NCBI RefSeq assembly: GCF_958979055.1
Contig: NC_084894.1
Span: 27,599,616-27,663,615 of the forward strand
Direction of reading: 5' to 3'
Length of the DNA stretch: 64,000 nucleotides
Source of the DNA: Alnus glutinosa
Lineage: Eukaryota; Streptophyta; Magnoliopsida; Fagales; Betulaceae
Part shown: positions 49,763 to 61,245 of the stretch, piece after piece
How positions within the stretch are numbered: the stretch's first letter is position 1
Layout of the letters: every line of letters begins with the position of its first letter
Position numbers and translations under genes: made by a program
The notes under the pieces: model-generated
The model's input: only the letters and a program-made list of their open reading frames with translations
The model's database searches: none
Told to the model about the DNA's origin: nothing

Positions 49763-51437
49763 AAAATGTTATATTTTTTCCCTTTATATTTAATCTCTTA
49801 TGCTTATTTGATGCCTAAATACACTCATTTTTCTTATATTTTGATTTAGGATACAAATTGAGGCATTAAATGCAAAACAAAGCTAATTGGGCGATTTTGG
49901 ACAGTTTTGATATCAATTTGTAATCTGGACATAACTCTCTCATAAAAGCTCCTATTGAGATAATTCAAGATGCTGTGAAATGCCAAAAAAAAAGATCTAC
50001 AACTTTTATGTTTTACATTTTGAGAGATACAGGATGAATCAAGGTCGAAATCGGGCTTGAAGTTGACGTTCTGATATGGATTTGATGCGATTTATTTTAG
50101 GAAGTTTTCAGATATAGAAATTTCTTTACTTTGAGCCTTTTCATAATCATCCAATCAATTCCAGCCAAGCTAAGCAATAAATACAAAGTCAAGCAAAAGA
50201 AAGAAAATGAAGGAAAAGATGCGTAGAGGACCAAGAAAATAAAGAAGATATTCGTGGGGACCACGTGGAAGAAGACAACATGAAAGGAGCATCTCTTTCC
50301 ATGACAAAGGAAATTGACTTTCTCTCCATACTTGGCAGATTTGTGGGGACTTATACAAGAAAGAATCGAGAAAGCATATGGCAACAAAAGTCCCCATTGA
50401 AATCATTACCTTCCTAATTATCCTAGCATTTATTTTATGTTTAATATTTTACTTAATTAGTCAAGATTTGGGTAGTGTTATTTTAGGATAGTATTTGGAA
50501 TATCTTTCATTAGGAGATTTCTTAGGCTTCTAGCATATGGAATGAAACGTGTATAAAAGGAGGGAATCATGACACACCTTAGACCTTCTATCTTACAACA
50601 CACCTTCTACCTTACATCTTCTATCTTCTATCTTCTCCCCTCTTCTCTAACTTCTTTGAGTCATGGCCCTGCGTGGCTAAACTTTCATAATTGGTCGAAG
50701 GAAACGGAAGCATCAGAATCAATAAAACTGTGAGATCTAATTTGTTTTTATTGTTTGATTTATGCTTTGAGTATCGGATGTTCTTCTTTGCCTAATTCCA
50801 TGATTGTCTCATTTAATTGCTAGGAGTACTACTAGTTTATTATTCGTTGCAATCTATTGCTAGGATGGATATCAAATTCGTAATTGTTTGATCCCTCCAA
50901 TCTGTGAAGCAACTAAGATTTAATGATTTGCTGCTTCTCAGTGATTATTAAATCTTAGGAAGAACATCCGACGAAATTAAATGCAACCGCTTGTGCTTGT
51001 GTTGTTTCGCTTCATCGATCTCTCTAATTTTTAAGGCTGCTACTAGATTAAACCTATAGCGCTTGTCTTAGATTGTTTAGTAGTTAGAGTTAATTAGAGC
51101 GCTTGTCTTCTAATTAACTACGACTAAGGAGAGATAGGAAAATAGTTCCAACGGTGAATATTCAAGTATGAATTGATATATATTTGCATCGATGATCAGT
51201 TGTGAAATTCCGACAGTGGAAGTTGACTTAGACCAATGTTTTCTTACTTGATTGATATTTTAAATTGTTTCTTTGTTATTTTTCTTAAAATTATTTTCAT
51301 ACTCAAAACCCCCCATCCTTGTTCACGTAGCATAAAAATCCGGCTAATTATTCTCCGTGGGATCGACCCTTACTTGCACTACTGCATTTATATTTTTAGA
51401 AGTAAGGTTTTATTTTTGGGTGCTCGCGACAGCATGC
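49763..51437 (+). repeat. LTR-like sequence, probably a solo LTR
   Basis: The right part contains GTGGGATCGACCCTTACTTG (about 51358-51377) followed by GCTCGCGACAGCA. Motifs of this kind are common just before the end of plant retrotransposon LTRs. A plausible TATA-like signal (GTATAAAAGG, about 50551) lies inside. No primer-binding site follows and no matching second copy is present. The ends are approximate. Confidence 0.4.
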
Positions 51438-51601
51438 CAAAAATGTTATTTAAAAGCTTATTTACACATAGTTAAGATTGTACTTAAGTCATGTAAGATC
51501 GTAACATTCTTAATTAACATGTGAGAAGCACATATTCTTTTTAATAATATGTGAGAAATATATGCTTTTTTTAATAGAATTTTTCCCGGCTCTTTTAATG
51601 T

Positions 51602-51604
<3 letters not shown>

Positions 51605-51670
<66 letters not shown>
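51605..51670. repeat. (TA)n microsatellite
   Basis: About 33 uninterrupted TA units. It is likely to form a cruciform and to vary in length. Confidence 0.9.
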
Positions 51671-51674
<4 letters not shown>

Positions 51675-52526
51675 GTGTATTACTGAACACATTGTTATTT
51701 TATAGTCTAAATATGAAGAGTTTCCTTCCACCAAATTCAATTTGAAAAAAAAAAAAAAAAAAATCGTTCGTCGGAATGGGTAATATAAAAACTTCTTTTA
51801 AGGGAATAAAAAAGAACAAAACAAAGAAGAAGCTAGAAGGCCTTCTGAACCCGGCCACGTGAAGTTCAATCATGTGTATGGCGTGGTTTTGTCACTAGTT
51901 GCACCTGTTGCTGCCTTCAACTGAACTCTCAACTTGCAAGAGTCGATCAAGACCATATCTTTTCTATTTTAAAGTAATAATATATATATATATATAAAAG
52001 GGCAATCTTGCAACATCCTCTGCAATTGATTGTAATTCAAACAGCCCTACAAAGGAGATTCTATGGTGGCCTGACATTCAAATGGACAGACTAGAAAGTG
52101 ACAGTCGAAATTTTATTCATTCACTCTTCTTGTCCCTTGATCCCTCAGCCAAAACTTCTCATTCACCCGACTGCGGCCTCTCCTCTCGGACTTTTCCTCC
52201 CAAGCATGCTCTAAGATTTGAAGAATTTTATTGATCAAGCAGAATATCCTAAAAATTATAAGAATTGACAATCTTGTTGTTATATATATACACACAAACA
52301 TTAGTAGAGTTGTTTTGGTAAAAGACGTAAATTATTAAGCTTTTAGGTAGGGCTGTAATTGAATTGAGCCGAACTTTAGAATTTTAAGATTGGCTCGTTT
52401 ATGAGGATGCCTATTCGAACCGAGCTATAGAATGTGTATTCAAGCTCGGACGGACTCGAACTAGGTTATGAAATTTTTTAATATATGATTTGAACGAAAT
52501 TCAAGCCCAAATTTGTGAACATATAT

Positions 52527-52549
52527 AATAATAATAATAATAATAATAA
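52527..52549. repeat. (AAT)n microsatellite
   Basis: About eight ATA/AAT units in the AT-rich flank left of the LINE. Confidence 0.85.
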
Positions 52550-52852
52550 AATTTATATTATGTAACTATATAAGGCAAATTATATAATAGAGTATATAAC
52601 TATAGTCTATACTTAACAAATTAACAATGTGTTATTATATATAACTAGATAGTAGAACTAGAATATATATATATATATATATATCCACTGGAGTTTTCTC
52701 ATTCGAGAATTCTGTAAAATGAAAGTGAAACGCCGTCGGACTCTCTGAGGTTTGGGTAGGGCCAAAACCATCATTGAGGTGTCGATTTTTGTCTCCTTCT
52801 GGTTGCCGGGATAGGAGGTTATTAGTCCTATCGTTCAACAACAGTACCTAGT

Positions 52853-53640
52853 TTGTTTACACAAGATTTGGTATTGATGGCTGAGGAGTGTGGGGAACCA
52901 TATGGCCGTTATCCCTTAACCAAAGGAGAATTACTGGGTATAACGATTGGTAATGAGGAGACAGAAGATCTGCAGGTGAAAGGATCGAAATGCCTGGTGG
53001 GAAGATTGGGTGTTCCAAAAAAACTAAATAAGGAGGCTTTCAAATCTCTTTTGCTGCAGATATGGCGAACAATTTGAAGAGTTTTCTTCAAGGAGATATA
53101 CGATAAACTATGGCTTTTTGAATTTGATGATGATGGTGACAAAAAACGGGTACCGGAGGGACGACCCTAGTGTTATGAGAGAACCCTACTTATTCTGAAC
53201 GAATTTGATGGGAAAACTCCGCCATCCCAGATGGAATTTAACTTAACCCCGATATGGATCCAAATCCATGACATGCCCCTAGTGGCTCGTTGGGTGAAGT
53301 CAAGGATGTGGCAATATCTGAAGATGACGTAGGCTGGGGTCATTGTTTATGGGTGAGGGTATCCATTAATTTGTTCCAACCTCTTAATTGGAGTAGAGGA
53401 TTGTTAATGCCAAGAAGGTCTTGTTGGGTGTCCTTCAAGTATGAAAAATTACATGGTTTCTGTTTTAAGTGTGGGTGTATTTTCCATGGCCAAAGAGGAT
53501 GTTCAATCCCATTCACGAAGAAACAGAATCATGATGAGAGTCTGGCAACATGGGGTCTGTGGTTGCAGGTTGAGGAACTGTCACGAGGCTTCGAAGTAGC
53601 AGAGGACGAAAGGGAGATGGTGTCCCCACCACCATAGGCA
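52853..53640 (+). pseudogene. LINE ORF1 (DUF4283 plus CCHC zinc knuckle), degenerate
   Basis: The start region (MAEECGEPYGRYPLTKGE, 52877 onward, with LGITIGNEETEDLQ) is a DUF4283-type N-terminus. Further on, FCFKCGCIFHGQRGC (about 53458-53502) is a C-x2-C-x4-H-x4-C knuckle for nucleic-acid binding. The frame is lost at about 53077 (TAG-type stop after IWRTI) and regained in another phase, so no continuous ORF1 remains. Confidence 0.8.
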
Positions 53641-54432
53641 GAAACGACGAAGGGAGGCGAAACCAGAGCTAGGGTTTTTTTCAGAAAAGGAAAGAAGCCA
53701 GGGTAGGAAAGATTCGCAAGAATGGGAGATTCATTCGCTGGATTTCAAGAATGAAAAAAATCCGAGGTGAGATACGAGATATGTAGAGGATCAAAATAGG
53801 AAAGAGCAGGCTACAGAAAAAGGGAAGCTTTGATCGGGAGGGCGAGAGAAGGGGTAATTGAAAAAGGAAAAGTTCTATGGAAATGAATGATACCTGGAAT
53901 CGTTATAAGGAGTATTCAAATTCAAAAAGATAGGCTAGCTGATCCAGTGGGTGTCCTAAACTAGTCTAGGCCCATAAAAAAAAAGCCTTTGTTGTCTGGT
54001 CTTCTAAAAGAGGTGGGACGAAATGAGCCTAGTGAAGGGGTTTTAAAAAAGCCCAAGGTAGAGAATAAGTAAGACCCGTACCCAAATAAGAATCCAGATG
54101 TCTATCTGGAACGTTCACTTACATCTTCAAGGGAGGATTGTTCCAGAAGATTGAAAAGGAAAGGCAACGAGGGGGATTCTGATTCGGGAGGTTCTAAGCC
54201 GACTATTCCCCTTGTCGTGGTGTCGCCTCATGGTGGAGGGAAGACATGGAAGAAGGTGGCTCGGAGAAGTCAGCCTGATCCCCAGGAGCAGGAGGTTCTT
54301 GAAGGAGTACTGCAAGGTCCGAAAGTTCCTACAGAGAATAGGTGTTTTGCCAATGAAACAAGGTATGAGTCGAATTCTCCTATGGATAATAGTGATTTGG
54401 CAGAGGCTGCGGAGCAGCCCCACCATTCATTA

Positions 54433-57400
54433 TGAGTCTGTTATGTTGGAATTGTCGGGGGCTTGGGAATCCCCAGGTAATTCGGCAGATTCACTGTCTG
54501 GTGAGAGTTTAGAAGCCCTGCTTTGTGTTTCTTATTGAAACCAAAGTGAAATATGAGAAGCTACAGAGGCTACAATGTTCTATAGGCTATGATGGATTGT
54601 TCCATGTGGACCCAGTAGGGCGTAGCGGCGGATTGTTGATGCTTTGGAAAGATGATAGGGAGGTACAGATTGTTAATTTTTCCCAACAGCATGTCACGGC
54701 AACGATCACACTCACAGGGGAGGATTTCTCTTGGACTTTCACTGGATTCTGTGGTCATCCTGATCGTAGTCTTTGTGAAAATTCATGGAAACTTCTCTCT
54801 CATATGAGTACTCTGAGCAATTCAGCTTGGCTTTTCATAGGAGACTTTAATGAGATAGTGCATAGTCGGGAGAAGGTGGGTGGTGCAGTTCAAAGTGCAA
54901 CTCAGATGAGAAAATTCAGATCCACCCTGGAAGAATGCAATCTGGGGGACTTGGGTTATCGGGGATCAAAGTTCACATGGAGTAATAAGCAAGCCTCTGA
55001 TAGGTTTGTCAAAGAACGGCTGGATCATGCGGTTGCTACCCCTGATTAGTGTGCTCATTTTGCAAATGTGGTAGTTGAGATTCTACCAGCAAGCACCTCA
55101 GATCATAAACCTCTTTGCCTTCAGTTTGATTCTAGAAACCGGATTGCTCCTAAATTATTTCGGTTTGAAACAAAGTGGAATCTGGATGATGAATGCTCAA
55201 AGGTTATCCAAGAGGCTTGGGTAGAAAAGGGTGGAAGTAGGGGCTCCCTGGTGTCTACTTGGAGTTCTATGGCTAGTTGCAAAGTCATATTGCAAGATTG
55301 GAGTAAGGAAAAGTTTGGGTCTACCAAGAAGCATATTGCTTTTCTCACAAAACGACTTGACCGATTACAATCTATGGAGTCCCCTGGAAATGTGGCCACC
55401 ATAAAAAACGTCCAGACTGAGCTTAATAAACTGTTGGAGATAGAGGAGATGAAATGGAGACAGCGGGCAAAACGTAACTGGTTCTCGGGTGGAGATTGGA
55501 ATACCCAATTCTTCCACACCTGAGCGAATCAACGACGAAGAACTAATTTTATTAGTTCAACCATGGATATGACAGGAATGAAGTGGACTGAAACTAAGGA
55601 TATTGGAGTTGCATTTAAGGAGTATTACCAGCAGCTATTTACTGCCGAGGGGGTGGAAGGTATTGAGGACTGTGTGGCATGTGTTTCTGAGCAGATATCT
55701 CTTGCACTAAACGAATCATTGTCTGTTGAGTTTGTTGCTGAGGAGATTGATCGAGCTTTAGCTCAAATGTATCCCCTTAAATCCTCGAGGCCTGATGGGT
55801 TTCGTGTTAGCTTTTTTCAACAGCATTGGGGGATCATAGGAGATAAGGTGAGGATGGTTATTCTGGATTTTCTCAATGGAGGCTCTTTTGATCCTGTGAT
55901 CAATGAGACTTTCATTATGCTCATTCCTAAGACCCCTACGGCCTCTTCGGTTGGTGAGTATCGGCCAATTAGTTTATGCAATGTCTTGTATAAGTTGATT
56001 GCAAAAGTCTTAGCAAATAGACTGAAAACAGTGTTGCCTTCTATTATTTCACATAATCAAAGTGCTTTCGTTCCTGGGCACTTAATCATGGATAGTGCTA
56101 CATTCCATGCATACACGCATGAGGAGCAAAAGAGGTTATATGGCAGTGAAGTTGGACATGCGGAAGGCTTATGATCGGGTAGAATGGTCATTTCTTTAGG
56201 TGATGATGAAGGCTTTGGGTTTTGAAGAAAAATGGATCGCTCTAATTATGACTTGTGTTAAAAGTGTATCCTATTCGGTATTGGTTAATAGAGTTCCCTA
56301 TGTAAAAATCTGGCCCTCTAAAGGACTTCGACAAGGGGATCCGCTATCACCATATTTATTTTTGATCGTCGCAGAGGGGCTGAGTTCTTTGCTCACAAAA
56401 GCAGAATTGGATACTCGCATCTCTGGAGTTCCAATTTCGGTTGGGGCCATAAAGTCAGCCATTTACTGTTCGCCGATGACTCTTTATTGTTTTGCAAGGC
56501 TAAAGGAGTGGGGAAACCTTTTCCAAGTTTTGAATTTGTATGAACGAGCTTCGGGTCAACAGTTGAATGCGACAAAAACATCAATATTCTTTAGTAAGAA
56601 TACTGGAGCTGATTTTAGAGACTTTATTCACAATACAGCAGGGATCCAAGTAACGGCCAGTTTTGATAAGTATTTGGGGCTTCCTTCGATGGTGAGCCGA
56701 TCCAAAAATAGAACCTTTGCTGGAATTTGCAGCCGAGTGCAGAAAAAATTAGATGAATGGAAGGTTAAATTTTTACCCCAAGCGGGCAAGGAGATATTGA
56801 TTAAAGCGGTGGTTCATGCTATACCCACATATAGCATGAGCGTATTTCAACTTCCGAAAGGCCTTTGTAAGTCTCTAAACTCCTTGATGTCCAGATTTTG
56901 GTGGGGTCACAAAGATAATTTCTCCCGGATTGCTTGGATGACTTGGGATCGTATGAGCATCTCCAAATCAAATGGGGGTTTGGGGTTTAGGGACCTTGCT
57001 GTCTTCAATAAAGCTCTCCTAGCTAAGCAAGGGTGGCGGATCTCAACAATCCCAGATTCACTTGTGGCTCAAGTTCTTAAGGATAAGTATTATCCTTCCG
57101 GGGAATTTATGGCTACGGGTGTCGGATGTCATCCTTCCTATGCTTGGAGGAGCATTTGCCAAGCTAGAGAGATGTTGAAGTTGGGGGTAGGTTGGTGGGT
57201 GCGAAATGGAGAAAGTATAAAAATATGGGGTGATGCTTGGCTTCCTTCCCCTTATCCTAGATTACTACTCCCTCCCCACCCCAGATCTAGATCATAATAC
57301 TAAGGTGACTGCTCTAATTGACCATGACAAGGGTTAGTGGAATTTTGAGGTGCTTTACCCTTTTTTTGACCTTGGAGAAACGGCTCGGATTGAGAGTGTG

Positions 57401-59684
57401 TTGATTAATCCTTTGATGAAACCTGACCGGGTGGTGTGGCATGGTACTTCCTCAAGAGTTTTTATCGTCAGGAATGCCTAAGGGAGAAAGTTCTAGAGGA
57501 GCGGTGGTTGATCCACTTTGGAATCAGATTTGGAGATTACATGTCCCCCCTGTGGTTAGGCAATTCTGTTGATCTGTGTGTAATAATTTGCTACCAGTGA
57601 CACAAAATTTGTTTGTGATGAAAAGTACTCCTAGTTCGAATTGTCCCATATGCTTTCAGGAACCAGAAACGGTGGTACATAGCTTGTGGAGTTGTCTTTC
57701 AGTGATGGCTGTTTGGCAAGAAGGGAGCAGACGCATCCAGAAATTAGCTTTGGCGGCAAATGATGGGATGGAGCTTGTAAGACAATTCTTTGATCAGCTA
57801 AGTTTAGAAGAGGTGGGGGAAGCTCTTGTGATGGCTAGACTGATTTGGTTAAGGAGGAATAAGGTTGTTTTTGAACATAGCTTTTCTCCTCCGATTACTG
57901 TGATTGAGAGAGCAAAGCAAGATATAGCTGATTTTCTGGAAGCTTTTCACAGTCGTAATCAACCTCCAGAGGAGACCCCAACTCTCCCTATCAAATGAGT
58001 TTCGCCACCTTTCGAAGTTTGGAAGATTAATGTGGATGCTTCTATTAATAAAGAGGGGTTGAAAATGGGAGTGGGTATTATTATCAGAAATGGAGAAGGC
58101 ATGACAGTGGCATCTAGGGCTCTCCAAATCCCTTTGGTGGTTGATTCTGTGCAGGCTGAGGCTTTAGCTTCATGGTATGGGGTTTCTTTTGGCAGAGAAC
58201 TGGGGGGGACTAAGGTGATTTTGGAAGGAGACTCCTTGGTGGTGATGTCAACATTGACAAGGATAGAGGTATGTGATAATAGCTTAAAAGTACTTATTTT
58301 TCCTATTAAAATAAGTATTATCATACTTTATTATAATTTAATTCTTGCATTTTATATTTAATTGTGGAATATTGATCAAATATTAATATTAACATTAAAT
58401 AATATATTAATGCAATAAATTGTGTTATGTAGGAATTACAAAAGAAATCAAAGAGTAAAAGCCAAGATGTGGGTCAAAAGAAGAAGTCTATCCTATGCCT
58501 AAGATAGAGTCCAATGTGTAAAACAAGAAGAGGTGAAACCAAACTGCTGGACCCACGAATTGGATAAACATTCTAATACTACTACATGACAAAACCAAGA
58601 AGAAAAAGGTGTCTTTGGCTCTTATAAAAAGAATATGAGTTTTATTTCAAGTGTAAGAGCGAGACATGGAACAAAGAGAAAACTGAGATTCTTATAGTAG
58701 TACGAATCCCAAAAGAAGAATGACTCTTATCTCTATAAGAGAAGCAACACGACAACAAACATGGGGGCCGGAAAATTGTAGAAAAAAAAGAAGAAGACGT
58801 TTAGCTCAAGATCAAAGAAGACAGCGACGACGGTTTAAGATTTATTTTTATTTTCTTCTCAGTTATTTTATTTTTGCTAGCACGATGTTAATGATTTTAA
58901 CGATGAAATTTATTTACATAATCATGTCTAGCTAAATTTCTAGCTGAGGCTAAGGGTGAAACTTTTAATAAGATTATAGTATTTATTTTTCAACTCTTTT
59001 ATGGTTTTTAATGTAAGATCTTTTTAATTGGTTGCATGATTTATTCTTAGAAAAATGTTTTTGTTCTGCAAAATTCCTTGATTCATTGTTAACTACGGGT
59101 ACAGTGAATGCTTTGAATTCCCTGCGAATCAAATAACCAATTTTGCGTAATAAAATCAATCAATTTTAAGATTAATCTTTTGATGATATTTTCTCTTGGT
59201 ATTCATTGATCTATTCTTCGATTATCACATGAGTTGCGAAATAAATATTATAATTTTATTAAAAGTAAAACCCCAATGCCTTAGCGATCCCTTTTAATTG
59301 TTATTTTCATTATATATTTTATTTGCATCCTTCCACTAAATCATCTATCATAAAATTTTCTTAATTTTATTTTTTTTAGTGTTCTTTGTTTCCCAAATCC
59401 CTGTGGTTCGACACTCGACTTCTGAGAATTACTACTTCGCGACAACCTGCACTTGGGTTAGCACACTTAAGTTGTCAACAGTATGTCACCAGGCTCATGG
59501 TCTACTGTTAGAAGATACACGGTCTACCTTTTCTTCCTTCATCTCCATGGATGTCCATCATGTTAAGAGAGAAGCCAATATGGCTACCCATGTGTTAGCA
59601 AAGTGTACATTGTCTCATTTTCTAGATAAGATCTGGATAGGGGAGTGTCCTCCCTTTATCCATAGTATTGTACTCGCGGAGTGA
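54433..59684 (+). pseudogene. LINE ORF2 (endonuclease, reverse transcriptase, RNase H), degenerate
   Basis: It begins MSLLCWNCRGLGNPQ (54433), the usual plant L1 ORF2 start. The endonuclease shows IETK and FIGDFNEI. The reverse transcriptase shows YRPISLCNVLYKLIAKVLANR (55963-56025), KAYDRVEWSF, GLRQGDPLSPYLF and the catalytic FADD box (about 56471), which lies in a different phase from both flanks, implying two compensating indels. After it come a zf-RVT part (CPICFQEPETVVHSLW, about 57640) and RNase H (INVDASINKEGLKMGVGIIIR, 58026 onward). RNase H is resumed beyond the solo LTR (CHQAHGLLLEDTRSTF, ending 59684). Several stops and frameshifts occur (for example near 54515, 55047, 55521, 56172 and 57297). 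Confidence 0.85.
58274..59481 (+). mobile_element. Solo LTR inserted in the LINE RNase H region
   Basis: The 1,208-bp unit begins TGATAATAG and ends GTTGTCAACA. It is flanked by the exact 5-bp duplication GTATG (58269-58273 and 59482-59486). Near its end it has a GTGGTTCGACACTCGACTTC motif like those at plant LTR ends. No interior remains. It is younger than the LINE. The orientation is assumed from that end motif; Ty3/gypsy is likely but unproven. Confidence 0.8.
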
Positions 59685-59769
59685 GAATTTTTATCTACAT
59701 AATGAAGTTCAATCTATTACTACTCAAAAAAAGAAAAAAAGAAAAAAAGAAAAATAGAACTATAATATA

Positions 59770-60486
59770 GGTATAATGTGAGCAAGTAGTAAGTCTAGTA
59801 TATAATATATAACTAATTAATTACTATACTTATTTAGATTTTTATTTTTATTTTTTTATTTATATATAATCAAAGTGACCTATTGCTATAGTCTATAGTT
59901 AACTAATTAATTATGCTTTCATAGTTAACTAGTTGGTTTGTAATATTAAGTTAATATATATTAACAAACTATTTAATAACTTAGTATGTTAGTTAATACT
60001 AAATTAATATATATCTATACATATACATATAAACATACGTGTGTATACGAGCTAGGCTTACGAGCTTTAATTGAGTTTCGTCAAACGAATCAGATATGTG
60101 TCACTTAATAATCGAGCGAATTGTCAAATAAATTGATTTATTTGCAATCCTACATGCATTTTACCCGATTGTATTAAACATTATCATTAAGCTTTCGACC
60201 ACTATTACTTGATTTAGAAGAATAGAAAAAGTGATAAGACATATCACAATAATGCTGCTTCTTCAATCCCTATTGGTCTATTTAGCAATTGACAAAACGT
60301 AATGAGTTGTTAATTAAATACTTAAATGCAAAGATACGATAAATAGACTGCTTCCAGTGCTTCCCATACCGAAAAGAAAAAGCCCATTTGGCCCACCACC
60401 AGCTACATATGTTATTAATATTCCCTCCTCACCCTCCTGCCTTGTTTTCTCCTCCTAACAAGCTCACAGGAAGGTTAGGCACTGCA
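59770..60486. other. AT-rich spacer upstream of the UGT87 exon
   Basis: No gene. The left part may be the right half of an older MITE (to 60152). The last 150 bp should hold the UGT promoter; no clear TATA box was recognised. Confidence 0.45.
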
Positions 60487-60982
60487 ATGGACCTCAAGAA
60501 TTCCGAGCCAACCACCTTTTGCCACGTTGTGGCACTGCCTGCTCCCGGACGCGGCCACATCAACCCCATGATGAACCTGTGCAAGTCACTGAGCTCAAAG
60601 AAACGCAACCTTCTCATCAACTTCATTGTTACCGAAGAATGGTTCGGCTTCATCGGCTCCGACCCCAAGCCTGACAACATACGGTTCAGCACCGTCCCCA
60701 ACGTGATCCCGAGCGAGGTCGGCCGCGGCGCCGACTCGCCCAGCTTCTACGAAGAGGTTCTGAGGAAGATGAGAGCTCCGGTGGAAGAGCTCCTCGATCG
60801 GCTTGAGCCGCGCCCAATCACCATAATGATCGCTGACACTTACATGAATTGGGCGATTGATATTGGGAACCGGAGGAACGTTCCCGTGGCCTCGCTTTGG
60901 ACCATGTCGGCGTTGGTGTACTCGGTATTCCACCATTTTGATCTTCTTGTTCAACATCACCATTTTCCGGTTGATTTTGCTT
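60487..60982 (+). CDS. UGT87A: UGT87-type UDP-glycosyltransferase, exon 1 only
   Basis: Family 1 UGTs transfer sugar from UDP-sugars to small molecules in the cytosol. Exon 1 encodes about 165 residues of the acceptor-binding N-terminal half: FCHVVALPAPGRGHINPMMN with the catalytic-type His of GRGHINP, then FIVTEEWFGFIGSDPKPDNI, then IADTYMNWAIDIGNRRNVPV and SLWTMSALVYSVFHHFDLL. These match UGT87A1/A2. The start at 60487 gives MDLKNSEPTTF, like the Arabidopsis protein; an in-frame ATG at 60388 would add 33 unlikely residues. The exon ends at a GTAAGT donor (60983). The second exon with the PSPG box is not in the window: the intron runs into a retrotransposon. Whether the gene is complete cannot be told. 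Confidence 0.88.
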
Positions 60983-61245
60983 GTAAGTATGTCATCGGCT
61001 TAATTAAATGCTACCTGTTAAGACGTCAAAATCTTTAGGACACTTTTCTCTCAAATTCGGTTGAAGAAATTCTTAGTGTATAAAATGATCATATTAATTT
61101 TCGAGAAATGCTTTTATCATTTTCTATAGCTTTAAATTTTTGAACCAATTTTTGAGTTTGAATATTGTATTCGTCATTTTCTTTTTTATTGTTTTAATTA
61201 AATATTTTATGTGTTGAATTTTATTTGTTAATAAATGTTGAGACA

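Larger units (their letters stand above)
46744..52347. other. Intergenic repeat-rich spacer
   Basis: No supported gene in 5.6 kb. The stretch contains a SINE (48195-48315), nested inverted-repeat elements (48655-49188), several T or A runs (48420, 48611-48641, 48740-48769), an LTR-like stretch (about 49760-51440) and a long TA microsatellite (51605-51670). Confidence 0.5.
52668..59754 (+). mobile_element. L1-type LINE (plant, with RNase H), full span but degenerate
   Basis: 15-bp target duplications, differing at one base, flank it (52653-52667 and 59755-59769). It ends in an A-rich tail of (AAAAAAAG)n type. Order: ORF1 with DUF4283 and CCHC knuckle, ORF2 with APE endonuclease, reverse transcriptase, zf-RVT region and RNase H. 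A 1.2 kb solo LTR interrupts the RNase H part, so the LINE itself is about 5.9 kb. Both ORFs have several stops and shifts, so it cannot move now. The nearly intact target duplication suggests moderate age. Confidence 0.9.
52348..60152. mobile_element. Possible hAT-like MITE split by the LINE
   Basis: The left end TAGGGCTGTAATTGAA (52348) and the reverse of the right end, TAGGATTGCAAATAAA (ending 60152), are similar. Both flanks carry GAGCT- and CGAAC-rich sequence of a kind common in plant MITEs. Without the LINE and one target-site copy the element would be about 703 bp. No 8-bp duplication was found, so this is a suggestion only. Confidence 0.35.

Noticed and set aside
60388-60486. Upstream in-frame ATG of the UGT87 exon
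   Set aside because: The added residues do not resemble UGT N-termini; the start at 60487 matches the family.
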